In this document: positions 38,056 through 47,352 of the stretch, in pieces
Layout: each line of letters opens with the position of its first letter
Numbering within the stretch: the first letter of the stretch is position 1
NCBI GenBank assembly: GCA_030532705.1
Contig: JAUNKR010000001.1
Span: 62,001-126,000 of the forward strand
DNA length: 64,000 bases
DNA from: Peptostreptococcaceae bacterium
Lineage (GTDB): Bacteria > Bacillota > Clostridia > Peptostreptococcales > Filifactoraceae
Direction of reading: 5' to 3'
Position numbers and translations under genes: made by a program
The notes under the pieces: generated by a model
Database searches by the model: none
The model's input: the letters and a program-made list of their open reading frames with translations, nothing else
Told to the model about the DNA's origin: nothing

Positions 38056-40098
38056 ATGAGGAAAAGATTTTTGTCAGGATTGATGACAATGGTTATGGTA
38101 TTGGGACTTGCGCTCCCATATAAAAGTTTTGCGGCGGATGGAGACTTACTAGTAACGGTTGATATTCCGGGGGTGAGTGAACATCAAACCGAAGTAGTTG
38201 CGAAAGTAACTATAAATAATACATTAAAGACAGCTGTTAATAATGTTGTTGTAAACTTTGATAAAGGAAGTTTGCCTGGGAATGTGACACCAACAAAACA
38301 AACGATATCTTCTATTGGAGCTGAATCATCATCTGCTGCTCAAGAATTCAAGTTGGATCTGAATGGAGTTCCACTAGGAAAGTCATTGACTTTTGTGATC
38401 ACTGCAACAGATGGGAGTGGAAACCACAAAGGTACAGCAACGAAAGTTTTCAGCATTTCACCAATAGATTCTGACGATATTGGAAAGCCAAATCTTCCTA
38501 CGATCACAGAAAAGGATTATACTTATAAACCGGATCCAACTGTGAATTATAATCCTCAAATGAAACTTGAGGTGGTAGCACCAAAAGGCGGTTTGAATGG
38601 CGGTACTACAAATTCTGTGCAGCTAAAGATGAAAAATACCGGCAATGCACCTTTTAATAAAGTAGTGGCAGGGATCAGTCTAGGCGATAAAATGACTTTG
38701 CAGAATGCTTCTACGGAGCAAGATCTTGGATCGATGAGCCGAACGGGTGAGGCAACTGCTAGTTTCCCTATTTTTGTAGATGCAAGTCATACTGGTGGTA
38801 ATGTCCCGCTTTCTTTTACAGTTAAGGCAACAGACCCGACAGGCAAAGAGGCGACTTTTGCGATCACAGAATATGTGACGGTGAATGCAGGGACTTCTCT
38901 TGCAGATCGATTGGAGATCGTTAATATCCAAAATCCTGCAAATGTAGCTACTGACCAAAATTTCAATCTGAAATTTGCTGTTAAGAATAACAGTTCTTCC
39001 ACAGCAAAAAATATCAAGGTCACGGTAGAACCGACAGCGCCGATCGTCAATAAAACAAAGAATATTTTTGTTGTGACACTTGCCGGCGGAGAGTCAAAAG
39101 CTTTTGATGTTCAAATGTTTGCTGTAGGTGGAGGAGAGCTCCAATCTCAGAACTATCCGATCAAGATCACTGCAGAGACGAGCGGCACGGATGCGAGCAG
39201 TATCGTGCAATATACCGGGGTGTTTGTAAATGCCGGTGATAATAATAAGAACAAGACCGTACCGCAGATCATCATTACAAACTATAATTATGGCAGCTCA
39301 GCAGTCGTTGCGAATGAAGTATTCCCACTTTCGATCGTTCTTAAGAATACGAATACCGGCCAAACACTACGCAATATCAAGGTATCCTTTACTGCTGATG
39401 AAGGCATCTTTATCCCTCATAACACCAGCAACTCTTTCTATATTGATAAGATCGGACCGGGTGCTTCACTGAATAAAACAGTGGAATTTATGACAAAACC
39501 GGATGCACCGGAAAAAACCGTATCGATCAATGTGGATATGAGCTATGAAGATAGTAAAGGAAATCCCGTTTCAGTAAAAGATATTATTTCAGTACCTGTT
39601 ATTCAGCAACGAAGATTGGTGATCGACGATATCGTTCCGACCGATCAGTATTTTGTCGGCGAGCAGGGCAATCTGTCCGTTCAATATTATAATATGGGTA
39701 AAAATACTCTGAATAACTTGGTGATCCATGCGGAAGGCGATTTTGACTTTCCTCAATCGACCAAGATTTTTGCAGGAAAGTTTGATGCAGGAAAAAGTGA
39801 CATATATGATCTACAATTTATTCCAAAAAATACCGGCGAGACCAGCGGAAAATTGATCTTTACGTTTGAAGATTCCAATGGAAAACCGATCACGATCGAG
39901 AAGCCGTTCACGATCACTGCACAAGAACCGATGCCGGAAGAGCCGATGATGGATGAAGAAATGATGCAACCTGAAGGTGGTGGCAAAGGGAAATATATTG
40001 CGATCGGAGCGGGTGCTCTTGTGGTTGTCGCTGCTATCGTGATCTATAGAAAAAGAAAGAAAAAACAACTGGACAGCTTGGACATTGGGAATGAATAG
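38056..40098 (+). CDS. Secreted membrane-anchored CARDB/COG1361-like protein
   Basis: 680 residues. A signal peptide (about 1-26, ending KSFA), four or more Ig-like/CARDB-type beta domains recognised by repeats such as LKMKNTGNAPFNKVVAGISL, LKFAVKNNSSSTAKNIKV and IVLKNTNTGQTLRNIKVSF, then an acidic Met/Glu-rich linker (about 625-645), one membrane helix (IAIGAGALVVVAAIVIYR) and a Lys-rich cytosolic tail. It lies between the ATPase and the permease genes, so it is probably an extracytoplasmic partner of this exporter, in the place of the MacA adaptor. Its substrate is unknown. Confidence 0.83.
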   Translation: MRKRFLSGLMTMVMVLGLALPYKSFAADGDLLVTVDIPGVSEHQTEVVAKVTINNTLKTAVNNVVVNFDKGSLPGNVTPTKQTISSIGAESSSAAQEFKLDLNGVPLGKSLTFVITATDGSGNHKGTATKVFSISPIDSDDIGKPNLPTITEKDYTYKPDPTVNYNPQMKLEVVAPKGGLNGGTTNSVQLKMKNTGNAPFNKVVAGISLGDKMTLQNASTEQDLGSMSRTGEATASFPIFVDASHTGGNVPLSFTVKATDPTGKEATFAITEYVTVNAGTSLADRLEIVNIQNPANVATDQNFNLKFAVKNNSSSTAKNIKVTVEPTAPIVNKTKNIFVVTLAGGESKAFDVQMFAVGGGELQSQNYPIKITAETSGTDASSIVQYTGVFVNAGDNNKNKTVPQIIITNYNYGSSAVVANEVFPLSIVLKNTNTGQTLRNIKVSFTADEGIFIPHNTSNSFYIDKIGPGASLNKTVEFMTKPDAPEKTVSINVDMSYEDSKGNPVSVKDIISVPVIQQRRLVIDDIVPTDQYFVGEQGNLSVQYYNMGKNTLNNLVIHAEGDFDFPQSTKIFAGKFDAGKSDIYDLQFIPKNTGETSGKLIFTFEDSNGKPITIEKPFTITAQEPMPEEPMMDEEMMQPEGGGKGKYIAIGAGALVVVAAIVIYRKRKKKQLDSLDIGNE

Positions 40099-40110
40099 GC
40101 AGGTGAAAAT

Positions 40111-41463
40111 ATGAATTTTCATGACATACTTTTTATGGGTTTGAAGAACCTTTTGCGTCGAAAAACCCGTAGTATCCTTGCCATCACCGGAGTTATTATC
40201 GGAACGGCTGCGATCACCGTCATGGTTTCGCTGGGGATCGGGCTTCGTGAGAGTTTTGAAAGTCAGATCAAAAACTGGGGAAACTTGCATATGATCGAAG
40301 TGAGTCCCGGCGGAATGTATCAGGAAGAGCCCGGAAAGAAAAAGAAAGAAGCGAAACTTACGGATAAGACGATCAAAGAGCTTGAAAAACTGCCTTATGT
40401 TACAGCGATCACGCCGGAAGTTCAAACTCATATGAAACTGGTGATCGGACGACATGTTACATCGGCGAGGATCATCGGAGTACGACCGGAGGTTTTTGAA
40501 CAGTTTAACTTGAAATTGCAGGATGGACGCTACCTGACAAAGAATGATAAGATGGGTATCGTTTTTGGGAAAAATGTGGCGAAATGGTTCCACAATCCTT
40601 ACAGCAACAGTTATCCGGAGGACGAAGATACACTTCCTGTTGAAGTGATCAACGCTCGTGTAAAGATCACGGGAGATATGAATTATGGTGAACGATTTAA
40701 AGACCCGGATCGAACAACAGCGGATGGGAAAGTGATCAATTATTCATTACATGATGCCAAAGGGATCGGGCTTTTGGAAAGCGAAAATGACGATTACAGT
40801 TATTCGGTGATCATGAATATCGATGATGTTCGAGAGTTGATCAAACAAAGAGAAAAAGACGAAGGGACAAGCGGATTTTCTACATTAAAAAAATCGGAAT
40901 ATGAACAGGCAAAAGTATATGTGGAAAATACCGAGAAGGTAAAGGATGTAGCAAAGACTCTGAAAGAAAAAGGGTATATGACTTTTTCACTGGTAGATAT
41001 GCTCGAAGAGGTCAAGCAGATGTCCAATATCGTTCAGGCTGTGCTTGGCGGGATCGGAGCAGTCTCTCTGTTGGTTGCTGCACTTGGTATCACCAATACG
41101 ATGATCATGTCGATCTATGAAAGAACAAAAGAGATCGGTATCATGAAGGTGATCGGGGCGAATATAAAAGATATTCGAAAATTGTTTTTGATCGAAGCGG
41201 CAGCTATTGGTTTTTTTGGCGGTTTGATCGGACTTTTGATCAGTTACGGATTATCCGCATTGGCTAATTTCCTTTTGACCGATTTATTTATGCAAGGAAT
41301 GTATATGGATCCGGAGGCAGGTATTTCTGGCATCTCGATCATCCCTTGGTATTTAGCTTTTGGCAGTCTTTCGTTCTCTACCGCAGTTGGTATCTTGGCA
41401 GGATATCTTCCGGCAAATCGTGCGATGAAGCTTTCTGCTTTAGAAAGTTTGAGAAATGAATAG
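40111..41463 (+). CDS. MacB/FtsX-type ABC permease
   Basis: 450 residues: one N-terminal helix in NLLRRKTRSILAITGVIIGTAAI, a large outer domain (about 50-300), and three C-terminal helices (MSNIVQAVLGGIGAVSLLVAALGITNTM onwards, YERTKEIGIMKVIGA, IPWYLAFGSLSFSTAVGILAG). Such permeases transmit ATP hydrolysis as a mechanical signal or drive export of peptides, lipoproteins or antibiotics. It ends with the usual PANRAMKLSALESLRNE. 12 bases after the CARDB-like gene. Confidence 0.92.
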   Translation: MNFHDILFMGLKNLLRRKTRSILAITGVIIGTAAITVMVSLGIGLRESFESQIKNWGNLHMIEVSPGGMYQEEPGKKKKEAKLTDKTIKELEKLPYVTAITPEVQTHMKLVIGRHVTSARIIGVRPEVFEQFNLKLQDGRYLTKNDKMGIVFGKNVAKWFHNPYSNSYPEDEDTLPVEVINARVKITGDMNYGERFKDPDRTTADGKVINYSLHDAKGIGLLESENDDYSYSVIMNIDDVRELIKQREKDEGTSGFSTLKKSEYEQAKVYVENTEKVKDVAKTLKEKGYMTFSLVDMLEEVKQMSNIVQAVLGGIGAVSLLVAALGITNTMIMSIYERTKEIGIMKVIGANIKDIRKLFLIEAAAIGFFGGLIGLLISYGLSALANFLLTDLFMQGMYMDPEAGISGISIIPWYLAFGSLSFSTAVGILAGYLPANRAMKLSALESLRNE

Positions 41464-41599
41464 AATGTGTATTTTTAAAAATTGAAATAAAACCCTTTTG
41501 TTTGATCTGATCGAATGAAAGGGTTTTGTTATGGGAAGATATTTTTTGATAGTGAAAAAGCTTTGTTAGATAATTTTTTGATAAAAGACAAAAAAAGGA

Positions 41600-41628
41600 T
41601 TTACAAATATCAAAATTAGCGTTATGAT
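41600..41628 (+). promoter_or_regulatory. ribU promoter
   Basis: TTTACA (41600-41605), exactly 17 bases, TATGAT (41623-41628). Directly upstream of the FMN riboswitch. Confidence 0.8.
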
Positions 41629-41649
41629 ATACTTGTTAAAATAAATTTG

Positions 41650-41756
41650 TCTTCGGGGCAGGGTGAAATTCCCGACCGGTGGTATAGTCCACGAACCATT
41701 TTGGTTGAACTTGTGAAATTCAAGTACCGACAGTAAAGTCTGGATGAGAGAAGATG
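41650..41756 (+). promoter_or_regulatory. FMN riboswitch (RFN element)
   Basis: All conserved segments are visible in order: TCTTCGGGGCAGGGTGAAAT, TCCCGACCGGTGGTATAGTCC, ACGAACC, a variable stem, ACCGACAGTAAAGTCTGGATG and GAGAGAAGA. It binds FMN and controls ribU by transcription attenuation through the terminator at 41803-41826. Confidence 0.97.
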
Positions 41757-41802
41757 TGAGCGTTTGACCTTTTTTGGTCGGATTGACGACTTCAAATTTT
41801 AT

Positions 41803-41826
41803 GCCCTGATTTTTCAGGGCTTTTTT
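41803..41826 (+). terminator. FMN-riboswitch expression-platform terminator
   Basis: GCCCTGA (41803-41809), loop TTTT, TCAGGGC (41814-41820), then TTTTTT. The stem lies between aptamer and ribU start; a competing anti-terminator would use the upstream GACGACTTC region. Confidence 0.9.
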
Positions 41827-41861
41827 GATGCACATCGAAGACTATAAAAAGGAGATGTATT

Positions 41862-42485
41862 ATGCAAACCAAAACCACAGAAAGAACGGATTTTATGGAG
41901 AGAAAAGCTTTTTCGAAAACGAATGTCTTAACAAAGACGGCTGTATTATCTGCGATCGCATATATCGTGATGTTGTTTGAATTTCCATTGCCATTTGCAC
42001 CTGCTTTTTTGAAATTGGATTTTAGCGACATTCCTCCGTTGATCGCATCTTTTGCATTGGGGCCTTGGGTCGGTGTTGCGGTTGAGTTTATAAAAAATCT
42101 GATAAAATTTATTACAAATACACATACCGGAGGAGTCGGTGAGTTAGGTAATTTCTTGGTAGGAGCATCTTTTGTTCTTACTGCGGGATATATTTATCGC
42201 ATCAAAAAAGAAAAGAAATTTGCACTGTTGGCTTGTCTATCTGCCACGGTGGTGATGACATTGGTTGCAGTTGCATTTAATAATTTCATATTGATCCCAT
42301 TCTACTCGAAAGTAATGCCGATCGAAGCGATCATTGCGATGGGGTCTGCGATCACATCGAAGATCCATGATGTGCCGACTCTAGTGCTTTATGGGATCAC
42401 ACCATTTAATCTGTTCAAAGGATTTGTGATCTCGGGCATCACGATGGGGATCTACAAAAAGATCAAGCCGATCTTAAAAGCCTAA
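41862..42485 (+). CDS. ribU: Riboflavin ECF transporter S component RibU
   Basis: 207 residues, ATG after AAAAGGAG; an alternative ATG is 11 codons on. Six membrane helices; substrate-site residues are seen in FPLPFAPAFLKLDFSDIPP and FIKNLIKFITNTHTGGVGELGNF. The S component binds riboflavin and uses a shared EcfAA'T module, which is not in the window. Control by the FMN riboswitch confirms the assignment. Confidence 0.96.
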   Translation: MQTKTTERTDFMERKAFSKTNVLTKTAVLSAIAYIVMLFEFPLPFAPAFLKLDFSDIPPLIASFALGPWVGVAVEFIKNLIKFITNTHTGGVGELGNFLVGASFVLTAGYIYRIKKEKKFALLACLSATVVMTLVAVAFNNFILIPFYSKVMPIEAIIAMGSAITSKIHDVPTLVLYGITPFNLFKGFVISGITMGIYKKIKPILKA

Positions 42486-42542
42486 CACTTTCTAATTGTA
42501 TACGGGAACTCTTGTATAGATAAACTATAATTCATCCAAACC

Positions 42543-42579
42543 AAAAGCCGAGGTGGACGTCACGTCCACCTCGGCTTTT
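42543..42579. terminator. Bidirectional terminator after ribU
   Basis: AAAAGCCGAGGTGGACG (42543-42559) pairs with its exact complement (42563-42579) with a three-base loop. A and T runs on both sides suit both strands, between ribU and metQ. Confidence 0.9.
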
Positions 42580-42695
42580 TCATTCTTTTTATTTATAAAA
42601 TCTTAATGAAAGCAATGACTGTTTACGGGATCGCAGAGTTGTTTGGATCTACTGCTGATGTGGATTTTCGCTCCCTGAGAACTTGTCATCTTGTC

Positions 42696-42728
42696 GTGGA
42701 TGATAGAATGCTGAGTTCTATCATCCAC
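42696..42728 (-). terminator. Hairpin downstream of metQ
   Basis: GTGGATGATAGAA (42696-42708) pairs perfectly with 42716-42728. No T run follows on the minus strand, so this is either a transcript-end stabiliser or a processing site for the metNIQ message. The rest of 42580-42770 has no gene. Confidence 0.5.
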
Positions 42729-42770
42729 ACTGTACAGGTATCTATAAACAAATGATCTTTCGAAACGAAA

Positions 42771-43625
42771 TTACTGAAGTTTCCATACCGGGATATTTGC
42801 TCCATTGGTGACTTTCTCGATCACTTCAGCTGTGCCATCCTGTCTATAAGCATCGACGATCTTCTTGTAAACTTCATTGTCTTTATCCTCTTCACGAGCT
42901 ACGATGACATTAATATAAGGTTTGGAGGTTGCATTTAGTTCCTCCAGGAATATCGCATCTTTTGAAGGAACCAGCCCGGCATCAACAGCGATACCACCAT
43001 TGATGATCGCTGCTGCAACATCCGGAAGAGAACGTGCTGTTTGAGACGCATCAAGCTCAGATATCGTTAGGTTCAATTTGTTTTCAGTAATATCATTTAC
43101 GGTTGGAGTATCTCCTTTTGACGGGTCCACAGTAATCAATCCCGCTGTTTGAAGTAAAAGCAATGCACGGCCACCATTTGTAGGATCATTCGGGATAGCG
43201 ATCGTATCTCCTTCTTTGATCTCGGATACGTCTTTGATCTTTTGAGAGTATAGTCCCAATGGAGAAATGATCGTTTCACCGATCACGGTCAAATTGGCTT
43301 TTCTTTCAGTATTGTAGCTTTCCAAGAAAATATAATGCTGGAATGCATTCAGCTCAACATCTCCGTTTGCAAGTGCATCATTTGGCTGGTTGTAATCAGT
43401 AAATACTACGACCTCAAGATCGATGTTTTCTGCAGCTACTTTTTCTTTCACATGTTTCCATACTTCTTCTTCGTTTGTTCCTACAACACCGACTCTAACC
43501 TTGGTCGGCTCGGTTGAAGGTGAATCGCCGCCTGCTGTTTCGTTTGTTTTTGAGCCGCAAGCAGTTAATGCAAGTGCAGTGATCGTAAATAGTGCAAATA
43601 ATTTTGTAAGCTTTTTCATTTTCAT
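42771..43625 (-). CDS. metQ: Methionine-binding lipoprotein MetQ
   Basis: 284 residues. Lipobox LTACGSK at the N-terminus; the NlpA/MetQ fold begins VRVGVVGTNEEEVWKHV and includes ALANGDVELNAFQHYIFLE, PNDPTNGGRALLLLQ and NVIVAREEDKDNE. It captures L- or D-methionine outside the membrane and delivers it to MetNI. Last gene of the minus-strand metN-metI-metQ group, about 130 bases from metI. Confidence 0.95.
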   Translation of the reverse strand: MKMKKLTKLFALFTITALALTACGSKTNETAGGDSPSTEPTKVRVGVVGTNEEEVWKHVKEKVAAENIDLEVVVFTDYNQPNDALANGDVELNAFQHYIFLESYNTERKANLTVIGETIISPLGLYSQKIKDVSEIKEGDTIAIPNDPTNGGRALLLLQTAGLITVDPSKGDTPTVNDITENKLNLTISELDASQTARSLPDVAAAIINGGIAVDAGLVPSKDAIFLEELNATSKPYINVIVAREEDKDNEVYKKIVDAYRQDGTAEVIEKVTNGANIPVWKLQ

Positions 43626-43759
43626 GACCTTTCGGGATTTTCCCGCCCTTCCTTATTATAATTTTATGTCGACCCTTGTGGGTGTATGACCGAAATAAAT
43701 TTTATGTTTCTTGTGATTCGATATATCCTCTGATGTATTGTTAGAATGACCTATTGATC

Positions 43760-44428
43760 CTAGTGCTTTACCAAACGGATCGCAAGGTTTGCGATCGCCT
43801 GGATAACAAAAACCAGCAATAGTATCAATACGGTCGCAACCAATGTCACATCATCGTGTAAGCGATTGTATCCATAACTCAATGCCATTTTGCCCAATCC
43901 GCCGGCACCTATGGCTCCTGCCATTGCGGTCAGACCGACCAAGCTGATAACAGTCACCGCACCTGCTCGGATCAGTCCTTCTTTCGCTTCGGACAGATAG
44001 ACATTTGTTATGATATGTCTTGTTCCAAAACCCATCGATTGAGCTGCTTCGATAACACCTTTATCTACTTCGGATAATGCATTTTGGACCTGTCTTGCGT
44101 AAAATGGAACGGTTCCTGCGACGAGAGGCACGATCGCTGCAGTATTTCCGATCGTTGTTCCTACGATCAATCTTGTAACGGGGGCGATGATCGCCAGCAT
44201 AATTACAAATGGAAGGGATCGTCCGATATTTACGATCTTATCCAATACGGAATGAAATTTAGGGCTCTGCTTGATCGCTCCGTCCTCTGTGATCGCAAGA
44301 AGTACTCCGATCAGGATGCCGAAGATCCCTGCAATGATCGATGTGACCAAAACCATGTAGATCGTTGCGAGCGTTTCCTGCAAGAACATCTCTTTCAGCT
44401 CGATAGCATGTTGAAAATAATGCATCAT
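43760..44428 (-). CDS. metI: Methionine ABC permease MetI
   Basis: 222 residues with about five membrane helices and the EAA loop ([15 protein letters not shown]). The ATG follows CAGGAGGTAACGC and overlaps the metN stop by four bases. Forms the membrane channel for methionine uptake with MetN and MetQ. Confidence 0.95.
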   Translation of the reverse strand: MMHYFQHAIELKEMFLQETLATIYMVLVTSIIAGIFGILIGVLLAITEDGAIKQSPKFHSVLDKIVNIGRSLPFVIMLAIIAPVTRLIVGTTIGNTAAIVPLVAGTVPFYARQVQNALSEVDKGVIEAAQSMGFGTRHIITNVYLSEAKEGLIRAGAVTVISLVGLTAMAGAIGAGGLGKMALSYGYNRLHDDVTLVATVLILLLVFVIQAIANLAIRLVKH

Positions 44429-45609
44429 GCGTTACCTCCTGATTCTAATAATTGGGCAAGCATCGGCTTTTTGTCTGCTTTCTTTTTCTTTGTGGATGGT
44501 ACACTGATCGATTGCTTGTCTGCATCCTCAGAGATCTTGATCTCATCATCTGTACGCCGTAAAGAAATTTGCTTTGTGGATTGGTCGATGATCTCTACAC
44601 CGACTTTCTTTTCTTTTAGATACTGAAGCGCCGCTTTCTTATCATCTTCCTCTCCGGAAAAACTTACCACCAGGGAACCGACAGGAATATCTTGTAGAAA
44701 TTCGATGCTGCCGGATAGAATATTGGTCGTCACATTGAAATTGTTTTGCAATGTTGCGATGATCGGCTGGCTGGTGCTTTCTCCAACATAGGAGACCCTT
44801 GCTAAGATATCCTTTGGATCCAAATGGAGTACGGATTTATGATTTAGAACTTTTTCCAGTGCGGAGTCGATCTGTGTCGCTGTGTTGATAAAGGACCTTG
44901 TCAGTGGTTTTTGTGGATTTGAGAATACTTCGACGATGCTGCCTTTCTCGATGATCTCTCCATTCTCCATGACCGCTACCTTATTACAGATATCCTTTAC
45001 CACTTGCATTTCATGTGTGATCAAAAGTATCGTCAGCCCCAAAGTAGTATTTAGTTTTTTGAGAAGCTTCAACACTTCATCGGTCGTTTGCGGATCGAGT
45101 GCGGAAGTCGCTTCGTCACATAACAGGATCTGCGGATCGCTCGCGAGTGCTCTTGCTATAGCGACTCGCTGTTTTTGACCTCCGGAGAGTTGGGATGGAT
45201 AGGCTTTTTCTTTATCGGAAAGTCCTACCAGTGCGAGAAGTTCTCTCACTTTTTTTGTTTTATCCTCATCGGAGATCTTGCTCAGCTTCAAGGGGAAATA
45301 GACATTATCAAAGACATTTTTTGATTTGAGCAGATTAAAATGCTGAAAGATCATTCCGATCTTTTGTCGTTGCTCTCTAAGTTCCCGATCGTCCAATTTT
45401 GTGATATCTCGGTCGTGAATGAGGACTTCACCTGACGTGGGTTTTTGGAGTAGATTTACGGTTCGGATCAACGTACTTTTCCCGGCGCCGCTAAATCCGA
45501 CGATCCCATAGATATCTCCTTTTTCGACCTTTAGACTGACATTATTGACGGCATGGACGATTCCTTTTTTGCTTTCAAATTTTACATCGATGTTTTTTAG
45601 TTCGATCAT
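44425..45609 (-). CDS. metN: Methionine ABC transporter ATPase MetN
   Basis: 394 residues. ABC domain: Walker [16 protein letters not shown], signature [14 protein letters not shown], Walker [14 protein letters not shown]. The NIL domain (about 260-345) allows allosteric inhibition by cytosolic methionine. A Lys/Ser-rich tail of about 40 residues ([26 protein letters not shown]) goes beyond the usual end. It is the first gene after a Met T-box, which supports methionine as substrate. Confidence 0.95.
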   Translation of the reverse strand: MIELKNIDVKFESKKGIVHAVNNVSLKVEKGDIYGIVGFSGAGKSTLIRTVNLLQKPTSGEVLIHDRDITKLDDRELREQRQKIGMIFQHFNLLKSKNVFDNVYFPLKLSKISDEDKTKKVRELLALVGLSDKEKAYPSQLSGGQKQRVAIARALASDPQILLCDEATSALDPQTTDEVLKLLKKLNTTLGLTILLITHEMQVVKDICNKVAVMENGEIIEKGSIVEVFSNPQKPLTRSFINTATQIDSALEKVLNHKSVLHLDPKDILARVSYVGESTSQPIIATLQNNFNVTTNILSGSIEFLQDIPVGSLVVSFSGEEDDKKAALQYLKEKKVGVEIIDQSTKQISLRRTDDEIKISEDADKQSISVPSTKKKKADKKPMLAQLLESGGNA

Positions 45610-45668
45610 TTCTATCCTTTCATCGAGCAGAAATCCTGTGTGGATTTCTTCGACTTAACAAGACAAAT

Positions 45669-45935
45669 TAAAAAATCCCCGTTCTCTAATCATAGATTAA
45701 AGGACGAGGATATCGTGTTACCACCTTTATTCATCAAAAACATCACTGCTTTGACCTCTGCCAGTACGGATCAAAAGACCTTATACTGCGTTGCTGTAAC
45801 GGGCAAACCCGTGATGACCTAACTATTCAGCCATCAAGCTCCAAGACCATATTCGGCTCTGTTCCGCATTGCCTGCTTTCACCTACTCAGGCTCTCTGTA
45901 AATGTTTCCGAGTGCTTACTCTTCTCTTCATTGCT
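45669..45935 (-). promoter_or_regulatory. T-box riboswitch, methionine type
   Basis: On the minus strand: an AGAGAGCC stem I start, the specifier loop GAAT-ATG-G with the Met codon at plus 45848-45850, and the T-box AAAGGTGGTAACACG (plus 45714-45727). A terminator follows: a 16-bp stem with one mismatch between 45673 and 45709, with T run 45669-45674. Uncharged tRNA-Met would stabilise the antiterminator and switch on metNIQ. Confidence 0.93.
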
Positions 45936-46077
45936 TTTATTGATTGGGGATATTATATCACTCAGAAAAATAATGTCAATACTTTTTTCAAAAATCCTTC
46001 AACTTGTATTTTGATCTTTAGGTTCGCTATTGCGAAAATGACTGCACTGAAGTATAATCGATAGTTGGGAGGTTTTT

Positions 46078-46884
46078 ATGAAAATTATAGAAAATCAACT
46101 CTACAAATTGGAAAAGCAAGAGCAAAAATTATTGAAGAAAAATAGAGGATTGTTGCAAAGGAATTTGGCATCCGCTTTGGATAAGATCAAAGGAAGGATC
46201 CCGAATTCGTTGGAGCAAAAGATCAATACGATATTTGAAAAAGCATTTTATTCGGTATTTGAAAAAGGAACACCGATCATAGAAAAAACGTATCGCAAAG
46301 ATGAGGTCAAGGCAAAATATATCGCTGATAACTATGTCTATGATAAGCTGAAAAACAGAAGAGCGCTCCGTAGCATCGAAAAGCCTTCAAAAAAGATCAA
46401 AAAATGGGGTAAACGGATCGCGTTTTTGGAAGGAGCGGGACTGGGATTTCTTGGGATCGGTTTGCCGGATATCCCACTTTTCTTAGGTGTTTTGCTCAAA
46501 GGGATCTATGAGATCTGTTTGAGTTATGGATTTGACTATACCCTATACGAAGAAAAGCTCTACATTCTAAAATTGATCCGGATCGCATTGGCTTCAGGGG
46601 ATGAAAAAAGATCTCTGAATAATGAATTGGATCTTTTTGGCGATGAGATCGAAATGAATTCTTGGCAGGGTTCTTTGGAGATGGAGATCCGTTCGACATC
46701 CGCTCGATTGTCACAGGAGCTTTTGGCGGCCAAATTTATCCAAGGTCTTCCTTTGGTAGGTATTACAGGCGCTATTTTTAACCATGAGATCTATAAGAAA
46801 GTTACGGATCTGGCGGCGATCAAATATAAAAAGAGATATTTGCGAGGTAAAATAACAAAAAAGACCTCACTTGAGGTCTTTTAG
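46078..46884 (+). CDS. EcsC-family protein
   Basis: 268 residues, ATG after GGGAGG. The EcsC region is seen in GKRIAFLEGAGLGFLGIGLPDIPLFLGVLLKGIYEI and FIQGLPLVGITGAIFNHEIYKKV, two amphipathic or membrane-touching helix pairs. A basic N-terminus precedes it. EcsC-family proteins in Bacilli are linked to an ABC exporter (EcsAB) that affects secretion, but no ecsAB is here. Its last codons are part of a terminator. Confidence 0.85.
   Translation: MKIIENQLYKLEKQEQKLLKKNRGLLQRNLASALDKIKGRIPNSLEQKINTIFEKAFYSVFEKGTPIIEKTYRKDEVKAKYIADNYVYDKLKNRRALRSIEKPSKKIKKWGKRIAFLEGAGLGFLGIGLPDIPLFLGVLLKGIYEICLSYGFDYTLYEEKLYILKLIRIALASGDEKRSLNNELDLFGDEIEMNSWQGSLEMEIRSTSARLSQELLAAKFIQGLPLVGITGAIFNHEIYKKVTDLAAIKYKKRYLRGKITKKTSLEVF
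46859..46882. terminator. Bidirectional terminator at ecsC end
   Basis: AAAAGACCTCA (46859-46869) pairs with TGAGGTCTTTT (46872-46882), two-base loop. It encodes the last residues KKTSLEVF and also faces the minus-strand repressor gene. Confidence 0.9.
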
Positions 46885-46891
46885 CCGATGT

Positions 46892-47263
46892 CTATCGTTC
46901 ATATTTACGAGCATGCTCCTTCAATTTTTCAAAGGTTTCTTCACTGATAACATGTTCGATACGGCAGGCATCTGCCATTGCCACGTCTGGAGTAACGCCT
47001 ATTGCGATCAAGTACTCTCCAATCAGTACATGACGTTCATATACACTTTGCGCGATTTTGTGTCCTTCTTCCGTGAGTTCGATCAGACCGCCATTGTCCA
47101 TTCGAATAAGATTTTTTTGGCGAAGCGACTTCATTGCGTTGCTTACACTTGGTTTCGAAAAACTGAGTTCATTTGCAACATCAATGGAGCGCACATAACC
47201 ATTACGAAGTTTTAATATGAGTATCGTTTCCAAATAATTTTCAGCAGATTCTTGAATTTTCAA
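46892..47263 (-). CDS. DtxR-family metal-dependent repressor
   Basis: 123 residues from a TTG start seven bases after GGAGG. Winged-helix DNA-binding domain with SIDVANELSFSKPSVSNAMKSL, then the dimerisation domain. Metal ligand positions: His in YERHVLIGE and the motif DACRIEH, which matches the DtxR Cys-x2-Glu-His and not the MntR Glu-x2-Glu-His. The position equal to DtxR Met10 / MntR Asp8 is Asn (SAENYLETI). No SH3 domain. Probably iron- rather than manganese-responsive, but the mixed ligand set leaves this open. Three kb from a haem uptake locus. Confidence 0.9.
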   Translation of the reverse strand: MKIQESAENYLETILILKLRNGYVRSIDVANELSFSKPSVSNAMKSLRQKNLIRMDNGGLIELTEEGHKIAQSVYERHVLIGEYLIAIGVTPDVAMADACRIEHVISEETFEKLKEHARKYER

Positions 47264-47352
47264 GTTAGCACCTCCATTTCAAATATATGTTACCAAAAAT
47301 ATATGAAATTTGCAATAGTTTTATTCATCACGAATCATCAAATGGGGACAAT

